From an uncultured Bacteriovorax sp. (GTDB lineage Bacteria; Bdellovibrionota; Bacteriovoracia; Bacteriovoracales; Bacteriovoracaceae): DNA of 6,149 nucleotides. The notes under the pieces are model-generated. The model was not told the DNA's origin. It ran no database searches and was given only the letters and a program-made list of their open reading frames with translations. A program made the translations under genes and the position numbers. Positions 1-6,099 of the stretch are shown here, one piece after another (the first letter of the stretch is position 1; each line of letters opens with the position of its first letter). Where the stretch lies: contig CALUDF010000201.1 in NCBI GenBank assembly GCA_943914745.1, positions 1 to 6,149 of the forward strand, in the 5' to 3' direction.

Positions 1-941
1 GTGTTTTCCCCTGAGTTATACTTAAATCCTTCTGCCACTTTCTTCGCATTGAATTTTTGTGTCCACGCATCCATTTTCCAAAGAGGAACAGCTGGAGCAA
101 TGACATAATATTTTCCACAGTCGTATGTCGACATTGAGTCCGTCTCTGTGATCATTTCTTCGTGTAGCTTCTCGCCCGGTCTGATTCCCACTAACTGAGT
201 TTTACAATCAGGGGCAACGGCTTTAGCGACATCAAGAATTCTGTAAGAAGGAATCTTCGGAACGAAGAGCTCGCCTCCCCATGAATTTTCGATGGCGTAA
301 AGAACCATATCAACCCCTTCTTCAAGGGTGATGTTGAATCTTGTCATTCCTTCGTGAGTGATTGGAAGAACCCCGTCTTTTCTTTTGTTCATGAAGAATG
401 GAACAACCGAACCGCGAGACCCAAGCACGTTACCATAACGAACAACAGAGAATTTTAAATCCCTTTGTCCTCTCATGTTGTTAGCTGCAATAAAAAGTTT
501 ATCAGAGCATAACTTTGTAGCTCCGTATAAGTTAATTGGGGCGCAAGCTTTATCTGTAGATAGGGCCACGACATTTTGAACGCCACAATCTAGGGCTGCG
601 TTCACAATGTTTTCCGCGCCATTGATATTTGTATTGATGCATTCAATTGGGTTGTACTCTGCAATCGGAACATGCTTCAGGGCTGCCGCATGAACGATGA
701 TGTCGATTCTTTCACAAGCTCTCTTCAGTCTTTCTCCATCTCTTACGTCGCCGATGAAAAATCTTAACTGTGGGTATTTTTCAGTTGGGTATTGCTGAGC
801 CATCTCATATTGCTTCAACTCATCTCTGGAATAAACCACGACTCTTGCGACGTCTGGGTATTTTTTAAAGACGGTTTCAATAAACTTTTTACCAAATGAG
901 CCAGTACCACCTGTGACAAGAATTCTTTTACCATTGAGCAT
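1..941 (-). CDS. pseB: UDP-N-acetylglucosamine 4,6-dehydratase (inverting), PseB/FlaA1 family; 3' end cut by window edge
   Basis: This cytosolic short-chain dehydrogenase/reductase converts UDP-GlcNAc to the 4-keto-6-deoxy L-arabino-hexos-4-ulose, with C5 inversion. It is the first step of pseudaminic acid synthesis, used for flagellin or surface glycans. I translated it by hand from the ATG at 941. The Rossmann NADP-binding motif TGGTGSFG is at residues 10-17 and GDVRD at 64-68. The catalytic STDKA (D130, K131) and YGATK (Y139, K143) lie two residues offset from the H. pylori FlaA1 catalytic set as I recall it. Family-typical RYGNVLGSRGSV (168-179), IRPGEKLHEEM (253-263) and a C-terminal YNSGEN follow. 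The frame stays open through 313 codons to position 1. Known PseB proteins are about 330-335 residues, so roughly 20 residues are missing. A weak Shine-Dalgarno (AGGT, 948-951 read on minus) precedes the ATG. It is transcribed divergently from the cytidylyltransferase gene. Related FnlA/WbjB-type epimerases are less likely because the PseB-style C-terminal motifs fit better. Confidence 0.93.
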   Translation of the reverse strand, partial: MLNGKRILVTGGTGSFGKKFIETVFKKYPDVARVVVYSRDELKQYEMAQQYPTEKYPQLRFFIGDVRDGERLKRACERIDIIVHAAALKHVPIAEYNPIECINTNINGAENIVNAALDCGVQNVVALSTDKACAPINLYGATKLCSDKLFIAANNMRGQRDLKFSVVRYGNVLGSRGSVVPFFMNKRKDGVLPITHEGMTRFNITLEEGVDMVLYAIENSWGGELFVPKIPSYRILDVAKAVAPDCKTQLVGIRPGEKLHEEMITETDSMSTYDCGKYYVIAPAVPLWKMDAWTQKFNAKKVAEGFKYNSGEN

Positions 942-1053
942 GTTATTACCTATTCGTTATGTTTTAGTAGGAAAAAATAGTAAGAAAAATGATATCAAAT
1001 GTATATTATTAAAGTTATTTATTATCTACGATTTTTTACTTTGACGAGATTAT
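942..1053. promoter_or_regulatory. AT-rich divergent intergenic region, probably holding promoters for both flanking genes
   Basis: These 112 bp separate two start codons facing away from each other, so both promoters should lie here unless transcription enters from elsewhere. The stretch is far more AT-rich than the flanking genes. For the rightward operon the best -10-like hexamers are TATATT (1002-1007) and TATTAT (1004-1009), but neither has a convincing -35 element 16-18 bp upstream. TTGACG at 1041-1046 looks like a -35 box but is too close to the ATG at 1054 to serve that gene. The only ribosome site ahead of the rightward ATG is a weak GACGAG (1043-1048). No operator or riboswitch fold was recognised. 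Confidence 0.4.
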
Positions 1054-1728
1054 ATGAAAATTCTTTTTATTATCCCGGCCAGAGGGGGCTCCAAGGGCCT
1101 GCCGGGCAAAAACATCAGACCTCTCAATGGCACTCCCCTAATAACGCACTCCATTCAGCACGCATTGCGCTCCCGCTATGATAAAAAAGTTGTTGTTTCC
1201 ACTGATGATGCACAGATTGCAAGCGTCTCAAAAGCCGCTGGGGCTGAGGTGGTTGAGAGGCCGGCTGACATCAGCGGCGATACAGCCTCTTCTGAATCAG
1301 CTTTAATTCATGCGCTAACAAGTATTGAACAACAAGGTTTTGCGCCTGATCTCATTGTCTTTTTACAGTGCACCTCTCCAATCAGAGAGGATAACGACAT
1401 CGATAATGCTATCGAGCTTCTTTTACAAGAAGGCTCTGACTCTTTGCTTTCTGCATCTCATAATCACCGTTTTATCTGGAAAAAAGGGCCCGAGGGCTAC
1501 TATTCCGTTAATTACGATTACAACAAAAGACAAAGAAGACAGGACCTGGAACCAGAGTACGTTGAAAATGGGTCGATCTATATTTTTAAGCCTTGGGTGC
1601 TAAAGAAAAATAATAATAGATTAGGTGGAAAAGTCTCGCTATATTTAATGTCCGACGAATCTAGCTATGAAATTGACACCGCAATGGACTTTATGATTAT
1701 TGAAAATCTTATGAAAGGAATTAAATAA
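1054..1728 (+). CDS. neuA: CMP-nonulosonic acid cytidylyltransferase (NeuA/LegF type)
   Basis: This cytosolic enzyme activates a 9-carbon ulosonic acid with CTP to give the CMP-sugar and pyrophosphate. The 224-residue length is normal for single-domain NeuA-type enzymes. Residues 8-20 (PARGGSKGLPGKN) form the nucleotide-binding signature with R10 and K14. STDD is at 49-52. DTASSESALIHAL (76-88) closely resembles the matching NeuA segment. QCTSPIR (105-111) matches the family QPTSPLR motif. RQDLEPEYVENGSIYIF (162-178) is the sugar-binding strand, and YEIDTAMD (205-212) supplies E206 and D208 as the probable Mg2+ ligands. The stop codon abuts the start of the downstream synthase gene, so the two are almost certainly one operon. 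The symbol is given at family level: the glycine-rich KGLPGKN loop and DTASS segment look like NeuA/LegF rather than PseF, but the sugar (sialic, legionaminic or other) cannot be decided by eye. Confidence 0.92.
   Translation: MKILFIIPARGGSKGLPGKNIRPLNGTPLITHSIQHALRSRYDKKVVVSTDDAQIASVSKAAGAEVVERPADISGDTASSESALIHALTSIEQQGFAPDLIVFLQCTSPIREDNDIDNAIELLLQEGSDSLLSASHNHRFIWKKGPEGYYSVNYDYNKRQRRQDLEPEYVENGSIYIFKPWVLKKNNNRLGGKVSLYLMSDESSYEIDTAMDFMIIENLMKGIK
1715..1719 (+). promoter_or_regulatory. Shine-Dalgarno site for the synthase fusion gene, inside the upstream gene
   Basis: AAGGA lies within the last codons of the cytidylyltransferase gene, nine bases before the ATG at 1729. The upstream TAA directly touches this ATG. 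The layout fixes the start of the fusion protein and suggests translational coupling between the two genes. Confidence 0.75.
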
Positions 1729-3999
1729 ATGTTTATCGAAAGAGATGTAGAGAAATTTATCGTAGGTGAAGACCTTGCTGTTGGTCAGGTTATCCGCAAA
1801 ATTGGCGAGAACAAAACAAGAATCGTTTTTGTTGTCAATAATTTTGGACGACTGACGGGGGCTTTCAGTGATGGTGACTTGAGAAGATGGCTGCTTTCCA
1901 CCAATGAAATCGACATCAATACAAAAATCGGAACCATCCTAAATAAAAAAGTCACTAAATGTTTCTTCGATGAACAAGAAAAAGTCCTGGATCTCTTCAG
2001 TGATGCCGTTCAATACATTCCACTAGTCGACGAAAACGATCACATTGTCGCTGTTGCGTCGCTAAGAGAAAAAATTCTCTCAATTGGAAAGCACAGTATC
2101 AACGACGCTGCTCCAACTTTTATCATTGCAGAAATCGGAAACAACCATAATGGGTCTCTGGAGTTGGCAAAAAAGCTTGTCGACGAAGCCGTCGCCGCAG
2201 GTGCAAATTGCGCTAAATTTCAAATGCGCGACCTAGCGTCACTTTACCGCAACTCAGGCGACTCAAACGACGCAAGCGAAGACCTGGGTTCTCAGTACAT
2301 CTTAGACTTACTCTCTCGCTTTCAATTAAAGGACGATGAGTTCAATAAAATCTTCGACTACTGTAAAGGCAAGAATCTTGAAGTCCTTTGCACTCCTTTT
2401 GACAAGGCAAGCGTTGATAAGCTCGACGCCTATGGAGTCGATGCCTACAAAATAGCCTCGGCTGACTTAACCAATCACGAATTACTTGAATACATTGCTG
2501 AAAAGGGCAAACCGATGCTCGTCTCGACTGGAATGTCGAGTGAGGAAGAGATCACAAGCGCAGTCTCTCTTTTAAGAAACGCCAATGCGAGCTTCATCCT
2601 CCTTCAGTGTAATTCGACCTACCCGGCCCCGTTCAAAGACGTAAACCTAAAATACATGAACCGTTTAAAAGAATTAGGGGAATGCTTTGTTGGATACTCT
2701 GGGCATGAAAGAGGCATCGCTATTCCTATTGCAGCGGTAGGAATGGGGGCTAAGATCATTGAAAAACACTTTACGTTAGACAAGACAATGGAAGGAAATG
2801 ACCATAAAGTCAGCCTTCTTCCTGATGAATTCGCCGACATGGTCTCCGGCATCCGTGCAGTAGAGCAAGCTCTGGGCTCAACTGCTCCAAGGAAAATCAC
2901 TCAAGGTGAGATGATGAACAGAGAAAGTCTTGCAAAAAGTATCATCATCAACCGACCAATAAAAAAAGACCAAGTCATCACAGCAGACATGCTGGATGTG
3001 AGAAGCCCGGGTAAAGGACTTGCTCCTTACAAGAAAAAGGAATTGATTGGAAGAGCTGCCAAAAGAGACATGAACGAAGGGGATTTCTTCTTTCCTTCTG
3101 ACCTAAATGATACATCCATCAATGCCCGCGATTATCAATTTAAGCTTCCTTTCGGAATTCCAGTGCGCTACCACGACGTGGCCAATCTTTCGGGAAAAAG
3201 TAACCTGAAAGTTTTGGAATTCCATTTGAGCTATAAAGATATGGACGTCAATTTTCATCAATACTTCGATAAAAAGACTCCCTTAAATTATCAGTTAGTT
3301 GTTCATGCACCTGAACTATTTGCAGGAGACCACACCCTGGATCTCTGCTCTAAGAACGAGAGCTACCGCAAACAGTCCATTCGTGAAATGCAAAAAGTCA
3401 TCGACATCACCAATGATCTTAAACAGTATTTTCCAAAAACGACTAAGCCATGCATTGTTGTTAACTGTGGAGGTTTTACCTCTACGGGGTTCTTAAATAC
3501 ATCTGAAAAAAATGAGCTCTATGGCATTTTAGAAAAAAGCTTAAAAGAACTCAACACCGATGGAGTTGAACTCATCCCACAAACAATGCCTCCTTTCCCA
3601 TGGCACTTTGGCGGCCAGCAATACCACAATCTATTTGTCACAGCTGAAGAGATCGTCTCCTTCTGTAAGAAAAATAAGATGCGTATCTGCCTTGACGTCT
3701 CTCACTCAAAACTAGCTTGTAACTACTATAAAATGGATTTTGAGGACTTCATCAACCAGACAAGCCCATACTCTGCTCACTATCACCTTGCAGATTCTGG
3801 AGCTGAGGATGATGAAGGATTACAAATTGGCGAAGGCACGATTGATTTTGAAAGCCTCATGAGAAAAATGTTCATCAACTCACCGGATGCCACATGGATT
3901 CCTGAAATCTGGCAAGGACATAAAAATAGCGGTGAAGGCTTCTGGATTGCTCTGGATCGACTTGAAGATGCCGAGAAACTAGCTCTTAAAAAACTCTAA
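1729..3999 (+). CDS. neuB: Four-part fusion: CBS pair + NeuB-type nonulosonate synthase + SAF domain + sugar-isomerase-like TIM barrel
   Basis: The core is a NeuB/PseI/LegI-type synthase that condenses phosphoenolpyruvate with a 6-carbon amino sugar to make a nonulosonic acid. At 756 residues it is about twice the usual ~340-350. Residues 1-120 form a CBS pair with GAFSDGDLRRWL (44-55). The synthase barrel spans about 128-390: FIIAEIGNNHNG (131-142), KFQ (163-165), CTPFD (221-225), KIAS (241-244), STGMS (266-270), GYSGHE (322-327) and EKHF (345-348). H326 and H347 have the same 21-residue spacing as the Mn2+ ligands H215 and H236 of meningococcal NeuB. R425 in the SAF domain (about 400-460) sits at the same 111-residue offset as NeuB R314. 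Residues 475-756 resemble the AP-endonuclease-2/xylose-isomerase-like barrel: VVHAP (524-528), CLDVSH (654-659), HLAD (686-689), GEGTIDF (701-707) and PEIW (725-728). Sugar specificity is unknown and the symbol is family level. No frameshift or stop is seen at the junctions. Confidence 0.9.
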   Translation: MFIERDVEKFIVGEDLAVGQVIRKIGENKTRIVFVVNNFGRLTGAFSDGDLRRWLLSTNEIDINTKIGTILNKKVTKCFFDEQEKVLDLFSDAVQYIPLVDENDHIVAVASLREKILSIGKHSINDAAPTFIIAEIGNNHNGSLELAKKLVDEAVAAGANCAKFQMRDLASLYRNSGDSNDASEDLGSQYILDLLSRFQLKDDEFNKIFDYCKGKNLEVLCTPFDKASVDKLDAYGVDAYKIASADLTNHELLEYIAEKGKPMLVSTGMSSEEEITSAVSLLRNANASFILLQCNSTYPAPFKDVNLKYMNRLKELGECFVGYSGHERGIAIPIAAVGMGAKIIEKHFTLDKTMEGNDHKVSLLPDEFADMVSGIRAVEQALGSTAPRKITQGEMMNRESLAKSIIINRPIKKDQVITADMLDVRSPGKGLAPYKKKELIGRAAKRDMNEGDFFFPSDLNDTSINARDYQFKLPFGIPVRYHDVANLSGKSNLKVLEFHLSYKDMDVNFHQYFDKKTPLNYQLVVHAPELFAGDHTLDLCSKNESYRKQSIREMQKVIDITNDLKQYFPKTTKPCIVVNCGGFTSTGFLNTSEKNELYGILEKSLKELNTDGVELIPQTMPPFPWHFGGQQYHNLFVTAEEIVSFCKKNKMRICLDVSHSKLACNYYKMDFEDFINQTSPYSAHYHLADSGAEDDEGLQIGEGTIDFESLMRKMFINSPDATWIPEIWQGHKNSGEGFWIALDRLEDAEKLALKKL

Positions 4000-4006
4000 C
4001 AAAACT

Positions 4007-4036
4007 CAGAGGCAGGAGCTCACGCTTCTGCCTCTG
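4007..4036. terminator. Hairpin between convergent genes, probable bidirectional rho-independent terminator
   Basis: The arms 4007-4019 and 4024-4036 pair over 13 bp around a TCAC loop. The only imperfection is position 4016 with 4027, a G-U wobble in the rightward transcript and an A-C mismatch in the leftward one. The leftward transcript continues into AGUUUUG, a short U tract. The rightward tail, UCUUAAUGACUUUCC, is poorer in U. The hairpin starts eight bases after the synthase stop codon and covers the stop and last five sense codons of the minus-strand membrane protein gene. Confidence 0.7.
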
Positions 4037-5195
4037 TCTTAATGACTTTCCTACTCCCTCCGACCTGACTGATAGAATAAACACTCATAACAAAAAAGAG
4101 ATTCACCCCTAGGGCAATAGTGGCCTGAGTTAATCCTCCGACGATGAAGACAATGATAAAAGGTAAAGTAATCCTGGCAACAAGATCATCCCTTTTATAC
4201 ATTTCAACAAACCAAAGAGTGAGCCAAACCAACAAACTCACTAATCCAAAAATACCAGTTGAGGCCATGATTTCTAGAAAATTATTATGTCCGTGGCCAC
4301 CGTAATGTTTTTCGTCTAAGTCATAGCGCTTTTTGATCGCCTTTGAATGCTGCTCAAAATTCAAATAACCATAACCCGTAAGAGGCCTCTCTTCGAAAGC
4401 GTGATAAGCCGCCTTCCAAAGACTCACGCGCAAAACGTCTGAACCTGGTCGATAAAAACTACTGCCAAAAGCAAGATATAAATTCAATACGCACAATATG
4501 AAAATAGTGCCCCATGAAATGAACTTGAACTTATATTTTCTAAGAAGAAAAAATGGCATTCCCGCGGCCAAGGCCAGGATTGCCCCTCTTGTGTAGGTTA
4601 AATAAAGTCCCCAGAAATTGATGATAAATACTGCAATCAGAACATTGCGGTTAACATATTTCTGGACTTCTTTCCCATAGACAATCAGGCCAAAAACAAT
4701 AATTTGGAAGAAAGCCAAGTTGTGAGCGTAATTGAGAATCATCCCAGACAAACCAGCATTTCTATCAGTGGCCACTGCTCTCAGAGAAATGTAATTATAC
4801 CCCGTTTTCATGGCCACGACTCCTGCGATGGTCGCGACAGTGGTGGACACCAACAAAGCATAAATTAAAATCTTTATTTTTTTAGAAAGGTCCTCTTGCT
4901 TAGAGAAATAAACGAAAGGTGCGATGGCAAAAAAGCCGAATAAGAAATACTTCACTTTTCCCAGGGCCTTATAACCAATTAAGGCCACGTCCTGATTCAC
5001 TAAAACAGAGAGAATGATGATGATTGAAAAAACCATCAAGGCCCACGCACTCTTAGGCAGGGCTTTGAAATTTGTCTTTGGAATAAAATACAAGCAGGGA
5101 ATCACAATCAGCGCATGAAATCCTCCCAGAAGACTCATAGACGTAACCAATCCCAGGCAAAGGATAATAAGAGCAAAATAAATAAGTGAACTCAT
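4020..5195 (-). CDS. O-antigen polymerase/ligase-like membrane protein (Wzy_C/WaaL superfamily)
   Basis: This 391-residue polytopic inner-membrane protein resembles Wzy polymerases and WaaL ligases, which join lipid-linked glycan units or move them to an acceptor on the periplasmic face. About ten hydrophobic segments are visible, for example 5-24, 51-67, 83-98, 108-129, 186-200, 228-245, 310-332 and 343-375. The Wzy_C signature is present: LTYTRGAILALAAG (199-212), a large hydrophilic loop at about 246-308 with R256 and SLWKAAYHAFEERPLTGYG (258-276), then GHGHNNFLEIMASTGIFG (300-317). R203 and H301/H303 are candidates for the conserved Arg and His of this superfamily. A GGATA ribosome site (5203-5207 on minus) lies nine bases before the ATG. 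The 101-bp gap to the upstream minus-strand gene could be crossed by readthrough. Polymerase, lipid-A-core ligase and protein O-glycosyltransferase cannot be told apart by sequence alone. Confidence 0.87.
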   Translation of the reverse strand: MSSLIYFALIILCLGLVTSMSLLGGFHALIVIPCLYFIPKTNFKALPKSAWALMVFSIIIILSVLVNQDVALIGYKALGKVKYFLFGFFAIAPFVYFSKQEDLSKKIKILIYALLVSTTVATIAGVVAMKTGYNYISLRAVATDRNAGLSGMILNYAHNLAFFQIIVFGLIVYGKEVQKYVNRNVLIAVFIINFWGLYLTYTRGAILALAAGMPFFLLRKYKFKFISWGTIFILCVLNLYLAFGSSFYRPGSDVLRVSLWKAAYHAFEERPLTGYGYLNFEQHSKAIKKRYDLDEKHYGGHGHNNFLEIMASTGIFGLVSLLVWLTLWFVEMYKRDDLVARITLPFIIVFIVGGLTQATIALGVNLFFVMSVYSISQVGGSRKVIKTEAEA

Positions 5196-5220
5196 GACAG
5201 CTTATCCGGCAAAATGGACA

Positions 5221-5247
5221 ATATTAAAAATCGCACTATAGTCTCAA
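5221..5247 (-). promoter_or_regulatory. Possible promoter for the O-antigen polymerase/ligase-like gene
   Basis: On the minus strand TTGAGA (5242-5247) is followed after 15 bp by TAATAT (5221-5226), 26 bp before the ATG at 5195. The first box matches the -35 consensus at 5 of 6 bases and the second matches -10 at 4 of 6. The spacer is shorter than ideal, so the call is tentative. If real, it would let the membrane protein gene be transcribed separately from the UPF0489 gene. Confidence 0.25.
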
Positions 5248-5296
5248 TATCTGAAGAATTCTGCAACTGTGTTTCTAAAAGCATAAATCAGGGGGA

Positions 5297-6019
5297 TCAG
5301 TCACCTAAACCGAGGTTAAAACCGAACTCTAACAGCATCTTCTCTGCATTCTCCCAAGACCCGCAGCACTCTGGGCTTAATGAAATCGTGAGAACCTCGA
5401 TCATCCCACTGAGAAGACCTGCTTTGATGGCATCAGATAGGGAGCGAATGTAGTCTTGGCTAAAAAGGAGAACCTTCTCGGGTGCCGCCGAAAAAAAGTA
5501 ATCCAAGTCAAGATTTACGATCCAGGGAAGATCATTGACATATTTTTCTCCCGAGAAAAGCCCCTGGGTGAACTTTACTAAATCGTAAGGCTTCACTTCC
5601 AAAGAAAGCTCTTTTACGGATCCCACATGATGAGTGGCCGAGACCGTTTTTCCCACCATTTGCTGATAATTTTTCAAAAACACTTCAATATAATTGTCCC
5701 AGCGAAAAAGGGGCATATTGATGTCGTCTTGCCAGGCTTCGCGGTAATCAGTAAGACTCATTCTCCATAGGTCATGATTAAAGTGTTTGAGTGCTGACTC
5801 ACTCATGTCTGGATGGGCATCGATATGAAGAAGATTATAACGTTTAGTCTTATCTAATTTTTGAAACCAGCACCATAAAGCTAATCGGTGATTGTCCATG
5901 ATGAAGACTTGGTCTCTATTCCACAGGACATTGTCTTCGGAAGATGCTGAGGCACCTCTGTGTTTGAGTGGAATCAAGAATGTCATTGGCCCTCGCAAAA
6001 AATAAACTGATCGGATCAC
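5297..6019 (-). CDS. UPF0489 (C5orf22-like) family protein with arginase-type metal motifs
   Basis: This 240-residue soluble protein has no signal peptide or membrane segment. FIMDNH (39-44), LLHIDAHPDM (63-72) and IVNLDLDYFFS (167-177) match the order and form of the conserved blocks in human C5orf22 (EDH, HFDSHPD, DIDLDFFS). The DxHxD and DxD blocks are those that bind the two metals in the arginase/deacetylase fold. SLSPECC (213-219) near the C-terminus also looks family-typical. The substrate is unknown; a metal-dependent hydrolase is inferred. The longest reading starts at GTG (6019) with AGG four bases upstream. An internal ATG at 5986 (M12) is preceded by GAGGGCCA and gives 229 residues; it is at least as likely to be the true start, since the conserved region begins after it. 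It lies 101 bp upstream of the polymerase/ligase-like gene on the same strand, and no terminator is visible between them. Confidence 0.8.
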   Translation of the reverse strand: MIRSVYFLRGPMTFLIPLKHRGASASSEDNVLWNRDQVFIMDNHRLALWCWFQKLDKTKRYNLLHIDAHPDMSESALKHFNHDLWRMSLTDYREAWQDDINMPLFRWDNYIEVFLKNYQQMVGKTVSATHHVGSVKELSLEVKPYDLVKFTQGLFSGEKYVNDLPWIVNLDLDYFFSAAPEKVLLFSQDYIRSLSDAIKAGLLSGMIEVLTISLSPECCGSWENAEKMLLEFGFNLGLGD

Positions 6020-6099
6020 AAAACCTAAAATTTTAAACTCTTTTTACTCTGCCTTAAATAACACACATTGCTTCAATGAGTGAACAAGGAGAATAACTT
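6020..6099. promoter_or_regulatory. Divergent intergenic region between the UPF0489 and DUF4160 genes
   Basis: These 80 bp separate two genes facing away from each other and are AT-rich at 6021-6060. A minus-strand TTTAAAAT (6030-6037) could be a -10 for the UPF0489 gene, but its upstream partner (TTTAAG, 6053-6058) is a poor -35. No convincing rightward promoter pair was found. Confidence 0.3.
6086..6091 (+). promoter_or_regulatory. Strong Shine-Dalgarno site for the DUF4160 gene
   Basis: AAGGAG ends eight bases before the ATG at 6100 and is the best ribosome site in the window. It supports a real gene start at the right edge despite only 50 bases of coding sequence. Confidence 0.75.

Noticed and set aside
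1041..1046. TTGACG as a -35 box for the cytidylyltransferase operon
   Set aside because: A -10 at normal spacing would fall inside the coding region after the ATG, so it cannot drive this start.
1074..1106. GC-rich CCCGGC...GCCGGG inverted repeat just after the cytidylyltransferase start codon
   Set aside because: Only six base pairs with a long interior. The bases encode the Pro-Ala-Arg-Gly-Gly...Gly-Leu-Pro-Gly signature, whose codons are naturally GC-rich, so an RNA switch is not needed to explain it.
999..1181. Short plus-strand open frame overlapping the start of the cytidylyltransferase gene
   Set aside because: Its product resembles nothing known, it mostly covers the AT-rich intergenic region and the start of a well-supported gene in another frame, and it has no ribosome site.
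1325..1603. Open frame inside the cytidylyltransferase gene
   Set aside because: It lies wholly within a conserved gene on the same strand in a shifted frame, with no recognisable domain or ribosome site.
2619..2900. Minus-strand open frame opposite the synthase domain
   Set aside because: It is antisense to highly conserved NeuB motifs, and its composition is what the reverse complement of that coding sequence gives.
5214..5453. Plus-strand open frame spanning the gap between the two minus-strand genes
   Set aside because: Most of it is antisense to the UPF0489 C-terminus, including the SPECC block, and there is no ribosome site or similarity to support it.
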